The position numbers were made by a program, and so were the translations under genes. Under the pieces are notes generated by a model, which was not told the DNA's origin, did no database searches, and saw nothing but the letters and a program-made list of their open reading frames with translations. From an uncultured Flavobacterium sp. (GTDB taxonomy: Bacteria; Bacteroidota; Bacteroidia; Flavobacteriales; Flavobacteriaceae), in NCBI RefSeq assembly GCF_943913405.1, contig NZ_CALTYA010000011.1, positions 1-64,000 of the forward strand: 64,000 nt of DNA, given 5' to 3'. This document shows positions 1-9,184 of this stretch, piece by piece. The number at the start of each line of letters is the position of its first letter. Within the stretch, counting starts at the first letter, position 1.

Positions 1-2681
1 ATATTTCTCACAGCGCTTTGATTCTGGTTTAGCAAATCATAAACTTTTACTTTGAAAAGCAATTTGTCGTTCATGAAATTATAACCCAAACTGCTATTCA
101 GCAAGAAGAAATCTTTTTTGAATCCTCCAGAAATATTAGAATTGTAAGTATATCCGAAATCATTCCCAAAAACTACGTGTTTTGGCCAGCGACTTGTGGT
201 TTGAATTTTGAAATTATGCGTGAAATTAGAAGATCTGTCAATCGTATAATTTGAGAAATTCGACAAATTCCAGTTGTAAGAATAAGAAGGTTCAATCGTC
301 AGCAATTCGCCATAATCCCAGCCAAAACTTGCAGTTGGCTCAAAAGAAAATGCTTCTGAACGATATTCTGCATTGTTTGTAATTCCTTTGCTTATGTTGT
401 AATTACCGCTTACGCCAAAACCAATTCTGAAAGTATTTGCTTCTTTTTTGATACTTTTATTCCAGTTAATTCCAGCATAGCTGTTCATCATATCGTCGAT
501 ATTTTGGTAAGTCGTTCTGCTGATCAAATCGATCGGATCATAAAATCTTGAAGCCACAATTTCACTTTCTATAAAATTTGCGCCTGCGTAAGCATAATAC
601 CCTGATTTGGTAGCGTAGTCATAATTATTGTAATTCATATACAAATTATGGCTTTTCCCTGGATTCAAATTTGGGTTTCCAATAATTACAGATAACGGGT
701 TTGAAAGGTCTTCAATCGGCAAAATTTGGCCTGCATTTGCTAGTTTTACTTCAAAATTATAATACATATAAATCGATTTTGACTTCGAAATATTGTAGTT
801 AAACCATCCGTTTGCAGAAGGATACATGTATTTTTTATTTACAGTATTTGTTTCTCCTGTGTACAAAGAAGTATTTTCAAAATCGATAACTTGCGTTCCC
901 ACATAAGCGCCACCGCTATATTTTTTCTTCCTGACATTGATACCAACACTCGGATTAAAAATTTTAGTTCTTGATTCTAAATCATATGACAGCAAAGAAT
1001 TCGCATCGCTATATTGCTGATTTCCTGAATTGTAATTAAATGTAGCTTTATTTTTCGAATAATCTTTCCACTCGTGGGCAATTCGAACATTGATGCTCAA
1101 CGAATCCATAAGCGGTTCTAAATAGCCAAATCTTGCGTAATAACTATTCTCTTTCACGTTATTAAATTCACGCTGGTTTCTGATATCATCTGCCAAATCT
1201 GGATCTTGAAAGAAATAAGTTTCTGATTTATTGATTACGTTGGCATCGTTTTCCTTGTTCGTATTATTAAAAGTCAGTCCAATACTTCTTCCCTTTTTCT
1301 TGAAGGCGCGCATCAAATAAAAATTATTGCTGAAGTTTGTCGCAGTTCGGTCATCCACTTTTGAGCTGTTGCTTTTATTGATCAAGCCTAAATTATTTGC
1401 AGAAGAACTTTCAGAAGATTCTTCGGCAAGAGTCGTGTTTTTAGACAGTTTTGGCCTAATGGAAAGCGTTGTTTTTGGGTCAATTTTATACTCAAATTCA
1501 AAACTAGCATTGTGTCCGTCGTTTTTAGTTTCAGAATTTCCCGAAGATTCTGTGATAAAAGAATTGCTTTCTCCAGTTATCGGATCTGCAGGCAATAAAT
1601 TTTCTATACGGCTTCTGGTATTATTTTCGTTTTTTGAATTCGTATAGAAATAGCTACCGCTTGGCTCAAATTTCTTATCGAACAATTCATCTGCAAAATT
1701 AAGCCCGATCATGCTTGACTGCGTAATTCCAGTATTTCCGCCAAAACTCATGTCATCAATTCCGAAAGAACCATTGCTGTTGGAATAAAAAGAGCGGTTT
1801 CGACCGCCTCCCATGGCATCAAAAATCTCATCCATAGAAAATCCCACAGCATTGATATTATTAGAAGCGCCGAGAAAGCTAATCTTCTGTTTGTCTTTAA
1901 AATAATTGATCAATCCGCTGGCTTCATAGCGTTCATCAGAACCATAACCGCCTGTAAATTTCCCGAATAATCCTTTATTTTTATCTTCTTGAATGGTAAT
2001 GTTTATACTTTTCTTATCTGAACTCGCTCCTTGACCGGTGAGCTGTTCTTCTTTTGTTTTGGTATCAGAAACCTGAATTTTGTCGATTATTTCTGACGGA
2101 AGGTTTTTGATTGCAACGGCTCCGTCTTTCCCAAAAAACGATTTTCCGTTGACCAAAATTTCATTTACTTCTTTTCCGTTAACCGTAATTTTACCGTCTT
2201 TGCTGATTTCTACGCCTGGTAATTGCTTCAGCAAAGCCTCAACATTTGAATCGGGATTTACTTTAAAGGAAGAAGCATTAAATTCTAAAGTATCGTTTTT
2301 GATACGAACTGGAGGTGCTTCACTTTTAATCACGACTTCGCCTAAAGTCGTAACGGCATCTTCCACCAAAACTTCACCTACATTTAAGTTTGCAGTAAGA
2401 CTTGGGTATTGTTTTTCATAATTCTGGTAGCCCAAAGTAGAAACTTTCAATATAAAAGGCTGAGTTTGTTTGCGGACAACAATCGAAAAGTTACCGCTTT
2501 TTTCCGTAATCGAATAATCAATCACAGACGAATCTTTTACAGAAGTCACATAAACTGTTGCAGCTTCAAGAGGAATATTTGCTTCTTTACTTTTGACAAT
2601 CCCTTTAATGGTAAAGGAATTTTGCGCAGAAGCAACAATTGAAAATAGGATAAAAAATAAGTAAGTAATAATTCTTGGCAT
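1..2681 (-). CDS. Outer-membrane beta-barrel receptor, TonB-dependent type (3' end outside window)
   Basis: Translating the minus strand from the ATG at 2681 gives an open frame that runs off the left edge, so only the N-terminal ~893 residues are present. Residues 1-20 form a signal peptide ending Ala-Ser-Ala-Gln. A carboxypeptidase-D-like beta-sandwich follows (about residues 22-100, with FTIKGIVKS and VSTLGYQNYEK). A plug-like region with NPDSNVEALLKQLPGVEI follows, then a long aromatic-rich barrel. This order is that of the Bacteroidota outer-membrane beta-barrel family related to TonB-dependent receptors; a SusC-type periplasmic address is not obvious. The cargo cannot be told. No partner gene is adjacent, since der downstream of its start is separate. 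Confidence 0.85.
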   Translation of the reverse strand, partial: MPRIITYLFFILFSIVASAQNSFTIKGIVKSKEANIPLEAATVYVTSVKDSSVIDYSITEKSGNFSIVVRKQTQPFILKVSTLGYQNYEKQYPSLTANLNVGEVLVEDAVTTLGEVVIKSEAPPVRIKNDTLEFNASSFKVNPDSNVEALLKQLPGVEISKDGKITVNGKEVNEILVNGKSFFGKDGAVAIKNLPSEIIDKIQVSDTKTKEEQLTGQGASSDKKSINITIQEDKNKGLFGKFTGGYGSDERYEASGLINYFKDKQKISFLGASNNINAVGFSMDEIFDAMGGGRNRSFYSNSNGSFGIDDMSFGGNTGITQSSMIGLNFADELFDKKFEPSGSYFYTNSKNENNTRSRIENLLPADPITGESNSFITESSGNSETKNDGHNASFEFEYKIDPKTTLSIRPKLSKNTTLAEESSESSSANNLGLINKSNSSKVDDRTATNFSNNFYLMRAFKKKGRSIGLTFNNTNKENDANVINKSETYFFQDPDLADDIRNQREFNNVKENSYYARFGYLEPLMDSLSINVRIAHEWKDYSKNKATFNYNSGNQQYSDANSLLSYDLESRTKIFNPSVGINVRKKKYSGGAYVGTQVIDFENTSLYTGETNTVNKKYMYPSANGWFNYNISKSKSIYMYYNFEVKLANAGQILPIEDLSNPLSVIIGNPNLNPGKSHNLYMNYNNYDYATKSGYYAYAGANFIESEIVASRFYDPIDLISRTTYQNIDDMMNSYAGINWNKSIKKEANTFRIGFGVSGNYNISKGITNNAEYRSEAFSFEPTASFGWDYGELLTIEPSYSYNWNLSNFSNYTIDRSSNFTHNFKIQTTSRWPKHVVFGNDFGYTYNSNISGGFKKDFFLLNSSLGYNFMNDKLLFKVKVYDLLNQNQSAVRN

Positions 2682-2830
2682 TGATTAGGGGATTAAGATT
2701 GATGATGTTTTGTAAGAATCAACTGCGAATTAAATAGATTAGTAGCATATAAAATAATTTGTTACAATATTTTTAACATAAACTACAAAAATGGAGAAAC
2801 TTTAAAATTCTTCAATAAATTTCTTATATA

Positions 2831-2866
2831 AAAAAAGGGAACTGCTTTTGGCAATTCCCTTTTTTT
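2831..2866 (-). terminator. Intrinsic terminator after der
   Basis: A hairpin with AAAAAAGGGAA pairing to TTCCCTTTTTT and an inner TGC/GCA stem lies 16 bases beyond the der stop. A- and T-runs on both sides make it usable on either strand, but only the minus strand has a gene ending here. Confidence 0.75.
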
Positions 2867-2881
2867 ACTTCTTTATATTTT

Positions 2882-4192
2882 TTATTTCTCTCTAATGTAA
2901 ATATCTATCGGAACACCAGAAAAATCCCAGTGTTCACGGATTTTATTCTCCAAGAAACGTTTGTAAGCGTCTTTCACATATTGTGGAAGATTCGCAAAAA
3001 ACACAAACTGAGGCGTTGGAGTCGGCAACTGCATGCAGAATTTAATCTTCACATATTTACCTTTCAAAGCTGGTGGCGGATAAGCTTCAATGATTTTCAA
3101 CATGTGGTCGTTGAATTTTGAAGTAGCGATTCTTTGCTTTCTGCTTTCATAAACTTTTACCGTTTCTTCCAAAGCTTTCAGCAAACGCTGTTTTGTTATC
3201 GCTGACGTAAAAATAATCGGCACATCGGTAAAAGGCATTAATTCCTTGCGGATTTTAGCTTCGTATTCTTTTGTAGACATGGTATCTTTTTCAACCAAAT
3301 CCCACTTGTTTACCAAGATCACGACACCTTTTCTATTCTTTTCAGCCAGCCAAAAAATATTTTGGTCTTGCCCTTCAAAACCTCTTGTCGCATCAATAAT
3401 CAAGATACAAACGTCAGAATGCTCGATGGCACGAACTGAACGCATTACAGAATAAAATTCTAAATCTTCCTTAACTTTTGCCTTACGACGGATTCCCGCT
3501 GTATCGACCAAGTTAAATTCAAATCCGAAACGGTCGAATTTAGTATCAATTGAATCACGAGTTGTTCCTGCAATATCAGTCACAATATATCTGTCTTTAC
3601 CAATCAAGGCATTGATAAAGCTTGATTTTCCAGCATTTGGACGACCAACTACTGCAAAACGAGGCAATTCTAATTCTTCTTGAGTAGGTTCTGGCTTAAC
3701 CGGAAATGACTCGATTAAAGCATCAAGCAAATCTCCAGTCCCGCTTCCTGAAATACTTGCAAAAGTGAAATATTCACCTAAACCAAGATTATAAAATTCC
3801 ACAGCGTCTTTTTCACGCATGGCATTATCTACCTTATTAACAGCCAACAAAACGGGCTTGGTAACTTTACGAAGCAATTTTGCAACAGCATCATCCATCG
3901 GAGTAATTCCTTCTTCAACGTCAACGACAAAGATGATTACATCGGCTTCATCGATTGCCAATTCTACCTGTTTTCTGATTTCGCCTTCAAAAACGTCATC
4001 AGATCCGCGCACGTAGCCGCCAGTATCAATCACAGAAAACTCTTTTCCGTTCCATTCGCTTTTACCGTAGTTTCTGTCTCGAGTTACACCCGAAACCGAG
4101 TCTACAATAGCTTCTCTTCTTTGTATCAGCCTATTGAAAAGGGTTGATTTCCCCACATTAGGTCTTCCTACTATCGCAACAATATTGTTCAT
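2882..4192 (-). CDS. der: Ribosome biogenesis GTPase Der (EngA)
   Basis: Der is an essential GTPase that acts in 50S subunit assembly. The 436-residue length is normal for the family. Two G domains stand in tandem: the first P-loop GRPNVGKST lies at about residues 9-17 with DTGG near 57 and NKVD near 118; the second P-loop GRPNAGKSS is near 183 with DTAG near 230 and NKWD near 297. The C-terminal ~80 residues are the KH-like domain. It is monocistronic, ending in a terminator. The frame is intact and unremarkable. Confidence 0.98.
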   Translation of the reverse strand: MNNIVAIVGRPNVGKSTLFNRLIQRREAIVDSVSGVTRDRNYGKSEWNGKEFSVIDTGGYVRGSDDVFEGEIRKQVELAIDEADVIIFVVDVEEGITPMDDAVAKLLRKVTKPVLLAVNKVDNAMREKDAVEFYNLGLGEYFTFASISGSGTGDLLDALIESFPVKPEPTQEELELPRFAVVGRPNAGKSSFINALIGKDRYIVTDIAGTTRDSIDTKFDRFGFEFNLVDTAGIRRKAKVKEDLEFYSVMRSVRAIEHSDVCILIIDATRGFEGQDQNIFWLAEKNRKGVVILVNKWDLVEKDTMSTKEYEAKIRKELMPFTDVPIIFTSAITKQRLLKALEETVKVYESRKQRIATSKFNDHMLKIIEAYPPPALKGKYVKIKFCMQLPTPTPQFVFFANLPQYVKDAYKRFLENKIREHWDFSGVPIDIYIREK

Positions 4193-4213
4193 AATCTTTT
4201 TTCAAATATTTTG

Positions 4214-4221
4214 CAAAGGTA
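4214..4221 (-). promoter_or_regulatory. Candidate -7 box for der
   Basis: On the minus strand this reads TACCTTTG, a perfect match to the Bacteroidota TAnnTTTG -7 element, 22 bases before the der start codon. A convincing -33 TTG at the usual spacing is not seen. Confidence 0.5.
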
Positions 4222-4361
4222 CAACTTTTGTTCAAGCTTTACCTCTAAAGTTGCAAGTTGTTGGATTTTACGGCATTTCGCTAACTTATGTTTAACTTGA
4301 ATTTAGCTTTTCTTTAAAAAATAAAAATACCGATTTTCAGTTTTATACGTATATAAATCAT

Positions 4362-4859
4362 ATGGAAATGGAAAGCGAGAAAAACATGAAATTGAGACTG
4401 AGATTTGAAAGATTTTCATCAAAAACTACTGAAGAAATTAAAGCTGGTTTTGAAACAGTAAGACAATCAGAATCTGACAATTTTAAACTGAATAATGCAG
4501 GAAACCACATTTGGCTTGGCATCGGAATGTTGCGTCGTGAATTCTGGTCGCCAACTTTACACATCGAATTAGATAAATATGAAGACGGAAGAACGCATGT
4601 CAAAGGAACTTTTGGGCCTGACCCCATTTTATGGTTTGTCTTTTTAGGACTTCATTTCATCGTTGCCGCGCTATTTATTATTTTTGGAGTAATCGCCTAT
4701 TCTAAATGGATGATGGAACTATCGCCAAGATTTGATATTATCGTAATGTTTGCACTCGTAAATGTTTGGTTTTTGCTCTACTTTTTAGCAAGATACAACA
4801 GAAAAAAAGGAGCCCGCCAAATGGACGAACTCCTTAATTTATCTGAACAGTTAATTTAA
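4362..4859 (+). CDS. Small two-pass membrane protein, function unknown
   Basis: This 165-residue protein has a soluble N-terminal half (residues 1-85) rich in charged residues, then two hydrophobic segments at roughly residues 90-113 and 124-145, and a short basic-then-acidic tail. I do not recognise a named family. It sits between the minus-strand der and era genes; its stop codon directly abuts the era stop codon (4859/4860), so the two transcripts converge without spacing. ATG at 4362 is used, but ATGs at 4368 and 4386 are also in frame. Confidence 0.8.
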   Translation: MEMESEKNMKLRLRFERFSSKTTEEIKAGFETVRQSESDNFKLNNAGNHIWLGIGMLRREFWSPTLHIELDKYEDGRTHVKGTFGPDPILWFVFLGLHFIVAALFIIFGVIAYSKWMMELSPRFDIIVMFALVNVWFLLYFLARYNRKKGARQMDELLNLSEQLI

Positions 4860-5744
4860 TTATTTATTATTATAACCGAATCTTTTTAATTGAAAAGCGC
4901 TATTTCTCCAGTCTTTGTTGACCTTTACGTATAACTCAATATGAATTTGTTTTCCGAAGAATTTCTCTAAATCTTCACGGGCCTGCATTCCGACTTTTTT
5001 CAAAGCGCCGCCTTTGTGGCCGATGATGATTCCTTTTTGGGTATCTCTTTCGACCATGATTATGGAACGAATTCGGATAATATTATCGTCTTCCAAGAAT
5101 TCTTCGGTTTCAATTTCTACCGAATAGGGAATTTCTTTTTCATAATTGATCAAGATTTTCTCACGGATAGTTTCATTTACGAAGAAACGTTCCGGCTTGT
5201 CAGTCAAAGTATCTTTTGGATAATAAGCTGGAGATTCTGGCAAAAGGTCAATGATTCTGCCAAAAACTTCTTTTACATTAAAATTCTCCAAAGCAGAAAT
5301 CGGATGAATTTCCGCATTCGGAACTTTCTCTTTCCAAAGTGCAATCTGCTCTTCTAAAACATCTTGGTTCGACTTGTCAATCTTATTCAAAAGCAACAAT
5401 ACCGGAATTTTAGCATGAACGATTTTATTAAAAAAAACTTCATCTTTTAATTCCTTCTCGCCTATTTCCACCATATAAATCAAAATATCAGCATCTTCAA
5501 AGGCAGATTTTACAAAATCCATCATCGAAGACTGCAATTCATAGGCGGGCTTGATGATTCCTGGCGTATCTGAAAGAATGACCTGAAAATCTTCACCATT
5601 TACAATTCCAAGAATTCTGTGGCGCGTTGTCTGTGCCTTCGACGTGATAATTGACAAACGTTCTCCTACAAACGCATTCATCAAGGTTGATTTTCCAACA
5701 TTTGGATTACCAATAATATTTACAAAACCTGCTTTATGTGACAT
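4860..5744 (-). CDS. era: GTPase Era
   Basis: Era binds 16S rRNA near its 3' end and couples 30S maturation to cell-cycle progression. The 294-residue protein has P-loop GNPNVGKST near residue 12, DTPG near residue 59, NKID near residue 120, and a C-terminal KH domain with IIGHKGGALKKVG near residue 241. Length and order are typical. It ends directly against the convergent membrane-protein gene. A TACCTTTG -7 box lies 20 bases upstream of the start. Confidence 0.97.
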   Translation of the reverse strand: MSHKAGFVNIIGNPNVGKSTLMNAFVGERLSIITSKAQTTRHRILGIVNGEDFQVILSDTPGIIKPAYELQSSMMDFVKSAFEDADILIYMVEIGEKELKDEVFFNKIVHAKIPVLLLLNKIDKSNQDVLEEQIALWKEKVPNAEIHPISALENFNVKEVFGRIIDLLPESPAYYPKDTLTDKPERFFVNETIREKILINYEKEIPYSVEIETEEFLEDDNIIRIRSIIMVERDTQKGIIIGHKGGALKKVGMQAREDLEKFFGKQIHIELYVKVNKDWRNSAFQLKRFGYNNK

Positions 5745-5763
5745 TCTAAAATAATTTATTCTG

Positions 5764-5771
5764 CAAAGGTA
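5764..5771 (-). promoter_or_regulatory. Candidate -7 box for era
   Basis: The minus strand reads TACCTTTG followed by C, the same octamer found upstream of der. It lies 20 bases upstream of the era ATG. No clear -33 box is visible. Confidence 0.5.
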
Positions 5772-5818
5772 GTCATATCAGTCCAATAGAGAAAATAAAA
5801 CATTTTTCATTAAAAAGC

Positions 5819-5848
5819 TTGTTTTTTAAGATATTCGTCGTAAATTTG
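5819..5848 (+). promoter_or_regulatory. Flavobacterial-type promoter of the tRNA pair
   Basis: TTG at 5819-5821 and TAAATTTG at 5841-5848 are separated by exactly 19 bases, matching the known Bacteroidota -33/-7 arrangement. The -7 box ends 13 bases before the first tRNA, so transcription would start just upstream of the mature 5' end. Confidence 0.75.
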
Positions 5849-5860
5849 CACCCGAAACAT

Positions 5861-5933
<73 letters not shown>

Positions 5934-5988
5934 CTAAGTTTTACTGGTTCAGTAAACAACAATACATATTGAGATTACAAACGCACAT

Positions 5989-6061
<73 letters not shown>

Positions 6062-6068
6062 CTAAGAC

Positions 6069-6097
6069 AAAGCTTCAGAGAAATCTGGAGCTTTTTT
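6069..6097 (+). terminator. Terminator of the tRNA transcript
   Basis: An 11-bp stem (AAAGCTTCAGA with TCTGGAGCTTT, one T-G wobble) closed by a GAAA tetraloop and followed by a T-run begins 8 bases after the second tRNA. Confidence 0.85.
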
Positions 6098-6292
6098 GTT
6101 TTCTATATATTCTTAAAGAACTTTCTTTTATTTAAGTTTCACAAATAGTTATTCATCCTTTAGTTAATCATTTCATAATCTCTTAAGAAATTTATCACTA
6201 TTACTATAAATTCGCCTCATCAATTCGTATGAAATAAGCTATATTTCAAAGAATAATTAATTACATAAGATCCAAAACAAATCTTTAAAAAA

Positions 6293-7426
6293 TTGATTTA
6301 TACAACACTTTTAAATATTGCAATTTTTCAGGGAATAGTCTTAGGCATAGTTATTTTAAAATCTTCCCTATTCAACAGCAATTCAAATAAGTATTTAGCT
6401 TACTTATTATTTGCACTTTCAATTCTTTTATTGAATCATGTTCTTGAGATTGAAGATGCATATAAACCTTATCCTTTCCTGCGCTTTTTTGACGATGTTG
6501 AGTGGGCATTTCTATTACCTGCTTTCTTATTTCTTTTTATTATAAACCGGATTGACAATACTGTAAAAAGCAAACAGAAATCTTATTTGTGTTTTATTCC
6601 ATTTGCCTTTTCCGCCGTGCTTAATATTGCCTGCGATCTTGATTATATTGCAGGTATTTATAAAATTCCTGAGTCGGCAAACTATCTCATCAACCTACTT
6701 AGTCTGATTCATCTTTTTTTAGCGGTTACATTTATCCCTTTTCTACCGATTTACTCTTATTTTATGATAAAACATTTAAAAGAGCCACAGGAAAAAAAAT
6801 GGATAATTGCCTTATTAACAATAGTTTCTTCATTATTATTTGCTTGGTTAATTACCGCTCTAGCTGGCTTATTTCTTCAGTATGATATTTCTTCTACTAT
6901 GAGCGCCTTGGCTTTATCTGCAACATTCATAATGCATTGGACAGCTTATATGGGCATTTACAAATACAAACTTGCCAAAAACAGAAATGCCGTCTACAAT
7001 TTTCTAAATACAGATTTGGCAATTTCTACCAACGTACAAATCATAGAAAATAGTACGCCAGAAGAACATAAGGAATCCATCACGGCAGATAATCTTTATT
7101 TTCAAAAACTAGAACTACTTTGCAAAGAGCAACACATTTACACCGATAGTACATTAAACAGAGAAAAAGTCGCTGAAAAACTAGGCATAAGCGCAGGATA
7201 TGTTTCACAAATCGTGAACACGATAACGGGAGAAAACTTTGCCAATTACATCAATCAATATCGTGTTGAAGCGGTCAAAGAAATGATTTCAAATTCTGAA
7301 TATGAAAACTACAATTTGTTGACAATGGGATTAGAATCTGGATTCACTTCAAAAACGACTTTTTATAAAGCCTTTAAAAAAATTACTGGTCAAACACCAA
7401 ATGAATATAAAAACACCTGCAAATAA
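6293..7426 (+). CDS. AraC-family regulator with membrane-spanning N-domain
   Basis: This 377-residue protein has about seven hydrophobic helices in the first ~225 residues and a C-terminal AraC DNA-binding domain (about residues 270-377: EKLGISAGYVSQIVN, then GFTSKTTFYKAFKKITG). Such membrane-anchored AraC proteins are common in flavobacteria. No ATG exists between the in-frame stop at 6266 and the body, so the likely start is TTG at 6293. It lies directly upstream of a small OMP gene, and both upstream regions carry TCTCTTAAG (6179-6187 and 7471-7479), suggesting that it regulates itself and the neighbour. The ligand is unknown. Confidence 0.85.
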   Translation: MIYTTLLNIAIFQGIVLGIVILKSSLFNSNSNKYLAYLLFALSILLLNHVLEIEDAYKPYPFLRFFDDVEWAFLLPAFLFLFIINRIDNTVKSKQKSYLCFIPFAFSAVLNIACDLDYIAGIYKIPESANYLINLLSLIHLFLAVTFIPFLPIYSYFMIKHLKEPQEKKWIIALLTIVSSLLFAWLITALAGLFLQYDISSTMSALALSATFIMHWTAYMGIYKYKLAKNRNAVYNFLNTDLAISTNVQIIENSTPEEHKESITADNLYFQKLELLCKEQHIYTDSTLNREKVAEKLGISAGYVSQIVNTITGENFANYINQYRVEAVKEMISNSEYENYNLLTMGLESGFTSKTTFYKAFKKITGQTPNEYKNTCK

Positions 7427-7514
7427 GTGCCATTTTATACATTCTTAAGCTTTTGAAACCTTTGTTATTTTCTCTTAAGTGAATTTTGCATCAAAATAAT
7501 TCAAATCACTTTTT

Positions 7515-8078
7515 ATGAAAAAAATTTTAGTACTAGCTGTTGTTACAGTTTTAGGATTTACAAATGCTAATGCCCAAAAAATTAAATTTGGTGCCAAAGG
7601 AGGAATTAACATTGCCAACATTAATGGCGACAATACCAGTAATCTTGAACCGGTTGCCGCTTTTAATTTTGGACTAATGACTGAAATTCCAATTTCGCAA
7701 AAGTTTTCTTTTCAACCCGAGGTTATGTTTTCTGGACAAGGTTATAGTTTTGAAGGTAGCGATGGAAACATAGTTGCTTTAAATTATTTAAATGTTCCGT
7801 TAATGGCAAAATATTATGTAGCAAAAGGACTGAGTCTCGAAGCTGGACCACAAATCGGCTATTTACTTTCGGCCAAAAATGAAGGAACTAACGTAAAAGA
7901 TAGTTTTAAAAAGGTAGATTTCGCAGCTAATTTAGGAGTTGGCTACAAACTAGAAAACGGAATTAATTTTGGAGCAAGATATAATTTTGGTTTGTCAAAT
8001 ATAAATGACCTAAGTGGAGATTCAAATAAATTCAGAAATTCTGTTTTTCAAGTATCTGTTGGATATTTCTTTTTTTAA
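7515..8078 (+). CDS. Small outer-membrane beta-barrel protein (PorT/OmpW-like fold)
   Basis: A 187-residue protein with a signal peptide ending near residue 20 (AnAnAQ) followed by alternating amphipathic strands, FGAKGGINIAN near the N-terminus, and an aromatic C-terminus (QVSVGYFFF) typical of a barrel last strand. It fits the Bacteroidota small outer-membrane barrel families annotated as PorT-type. It is 88 bases after the AraC gene, with a shared CTTAAG motif upstream, and ends at a strong terminator. Specific function is unknown. Confidence 0.85.
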   Translation: MKKILVLAVVTVLGFTNANAQKIKFGAKGGINIANINGDNTSNLEPVAAFNFGLMTEIPISQKFSFQPEVMFSGQGYSFEGSDGNIVALNYLNVPLMAKYYVAKGLSLEAGPQIGYLLSAKNEGTNVKDSFKKVDFAANLGVGYKLENGINFGARYNFGLSNINDLSGDSNKFRNSVFQVSVGYFFF

Positions 8079-8112
8079 AACTCAATAATCACAATATTTT
8101 ATTCCTTACCGC

Positions 8113-8142
8113 AAAAAACACTAATGAAAGTTAGTGTTTTTT
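8113..8142 (+). terminator. Intrinsic terminator after the small OMP gene
   Basis: A perfect 12-bp stem (AAAAAACACTAA with TTAGTGTTTTTT) with a six-base loop, followed by T residues. An in-frame ATG at 8124 for the next gene falls inside this stem, which argues against it as a start. Confidence 0.9.
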
Positions 8143-8195
8143 TGTTCTTATTCATTTTCTTAAATTTGCCTCTCTCCCATTTTACAATTTATTTA

Positions 8196-9098
8196 ATGAA
8201 AAATTACCTTTTTATTTTTGCCTTTTCGGTTTTTACAGTCTTTTTTAGTTGCAAATCACAATTCACAAATAAGCAAAACACAATAGAAGTTCAGGCGCAT
8301 CGTGGCGACAGAGGTTATTTTCCTGAAAATACGCTTCCTGCTTTTTATAGCGCAATTGACAAAGGGGCTGATGTTATCGAGCTTGATTTGGTAATTTCAA
8401 GGGATAAAAAAGTAGTCGTTTCGCATGACACTTTTATGCATTCTTCGTATGTCACTTCGCCAAATGGAAAGCCTGTCACAAAAGAAGAAGAGAAAAAATC
8501 AAATCTTTATGCAATGGCTTATGACAGCATCAGACGTTATGACGTTGGCGTAAGAAGCAATCCTGTTTTTCCTGATCAGAAAAGCATAAAAACATATAAA
8601 CCTTTACTTTCTGAATTGATTGACAGCATCGAAGCTTATATTGTCAAAAATAAAAAACAGAGAATCCGCTATAACATTGAGATCAAATCGGGTTCGGGAG
8701 ATTATGGCATAAAACAGCCTCAGCCCTCAGAATTTGCTGATTTGACCTTAGCTATTATAAAAGAGAAAAAGATTGAGAAATATTGCAATGTACAATCTTT
8801 TGATCCCCAAATTTTAAATGCGTTGCACCAAAAAGCGCCTAAAATTAGAATTGCTATTTTGACTGGCGATAAAGGTTTCGCTAAAAACTTAGCCAAATTA
8901 AATTTTCAGCCTGAAATTTATGCACCGCATTACGGTTTGGTAAATCAAGCATTGATTGACTCTGTAAGAAGCCAAAACATGAAAATCATTCCGTGGACCG
9001 TGAATGAAAACAAAGATATTGAAAGTATGATTTCGTTGAAAGTAGACGGAATTATTACGGATTATCCTGATAGAGTTATTGAAAAATTGAAGAAATAA
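8196..9098 (+). CDS. Glycerophosphodiester phosphodiesterase lipoprotein
   Basis: The enzyme hydrolyses glycerophosphodiesters to glycerol-3-phosphate and an alcohol. From ATG 8196 the protein is 300 residues with a lipoprotein signal peptide (lipobox near VFFSC, residue 18). The catalytic core shows AHRGDRGYFPENTLPAF (His-Arg and Glu-Asn of the GDPD family), IELDLVISRD and HD, then IEIKSG, VQSFD and PWTVNE near the end, all in the right order. A further ATG at 8124 lies inside the upstream terminator. Followed by a hairpin shared with the convergent CDF gene. Confidence 0.93.
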   Translation: MKNYLFIFAFSVFTVFFSCKSQFTNKQNTIEVQAHRGDRGYFPENTLPAFYSAIDKGADVIELDLVISRDKKVVVSHDTFMHSSYVTSPNGKPVTKEEEKKSNLYAMAYDSIRRYDVGVRSNPVFPDQKSIKTYKPLLSELIDSIEAYIVKNKKQRIRYNIEIKSGSGDYGIKQPQPSEFADLTLAIIKEKKIEKYCNVQSFDPQILNALHQKAPKIRIAILTGDKGFAKNLAKLNFQPEIYAPHYGLVNQALIDSVRSQNMKIIPWTVNENKDIESMISLKVDGIITDYPDRVIEKLKK

Positions 9099-9124
9099 TT
9101 ACTAGATTTTTTATAAATTAAAAA

Positions 9125-9161
9125 ACCACAATCACAGACTTCAAAAGTTTATGGTTGTGGT
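9125..9161. terminator. Hairpin between convergent genes
   Basis: ACCACAA pairs with TTGTGGT, with an inner ACTT/AGTT stem, between two A/T runs. It lies between the gdpD-like gene and the CDF gene and could stop transcription from both sides. Confidence 0.6.
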
Positions 9162-9184
9162 ATATTTTAGAAAGACTCAATTTC

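Noticed and set aside
8124..8195. Upstream ATG for the glycerophosphodiesterase
   Set aside because: It lies in the terminator stem of the preceding gene and would mask the lipoprotein signal that starts at 8196.
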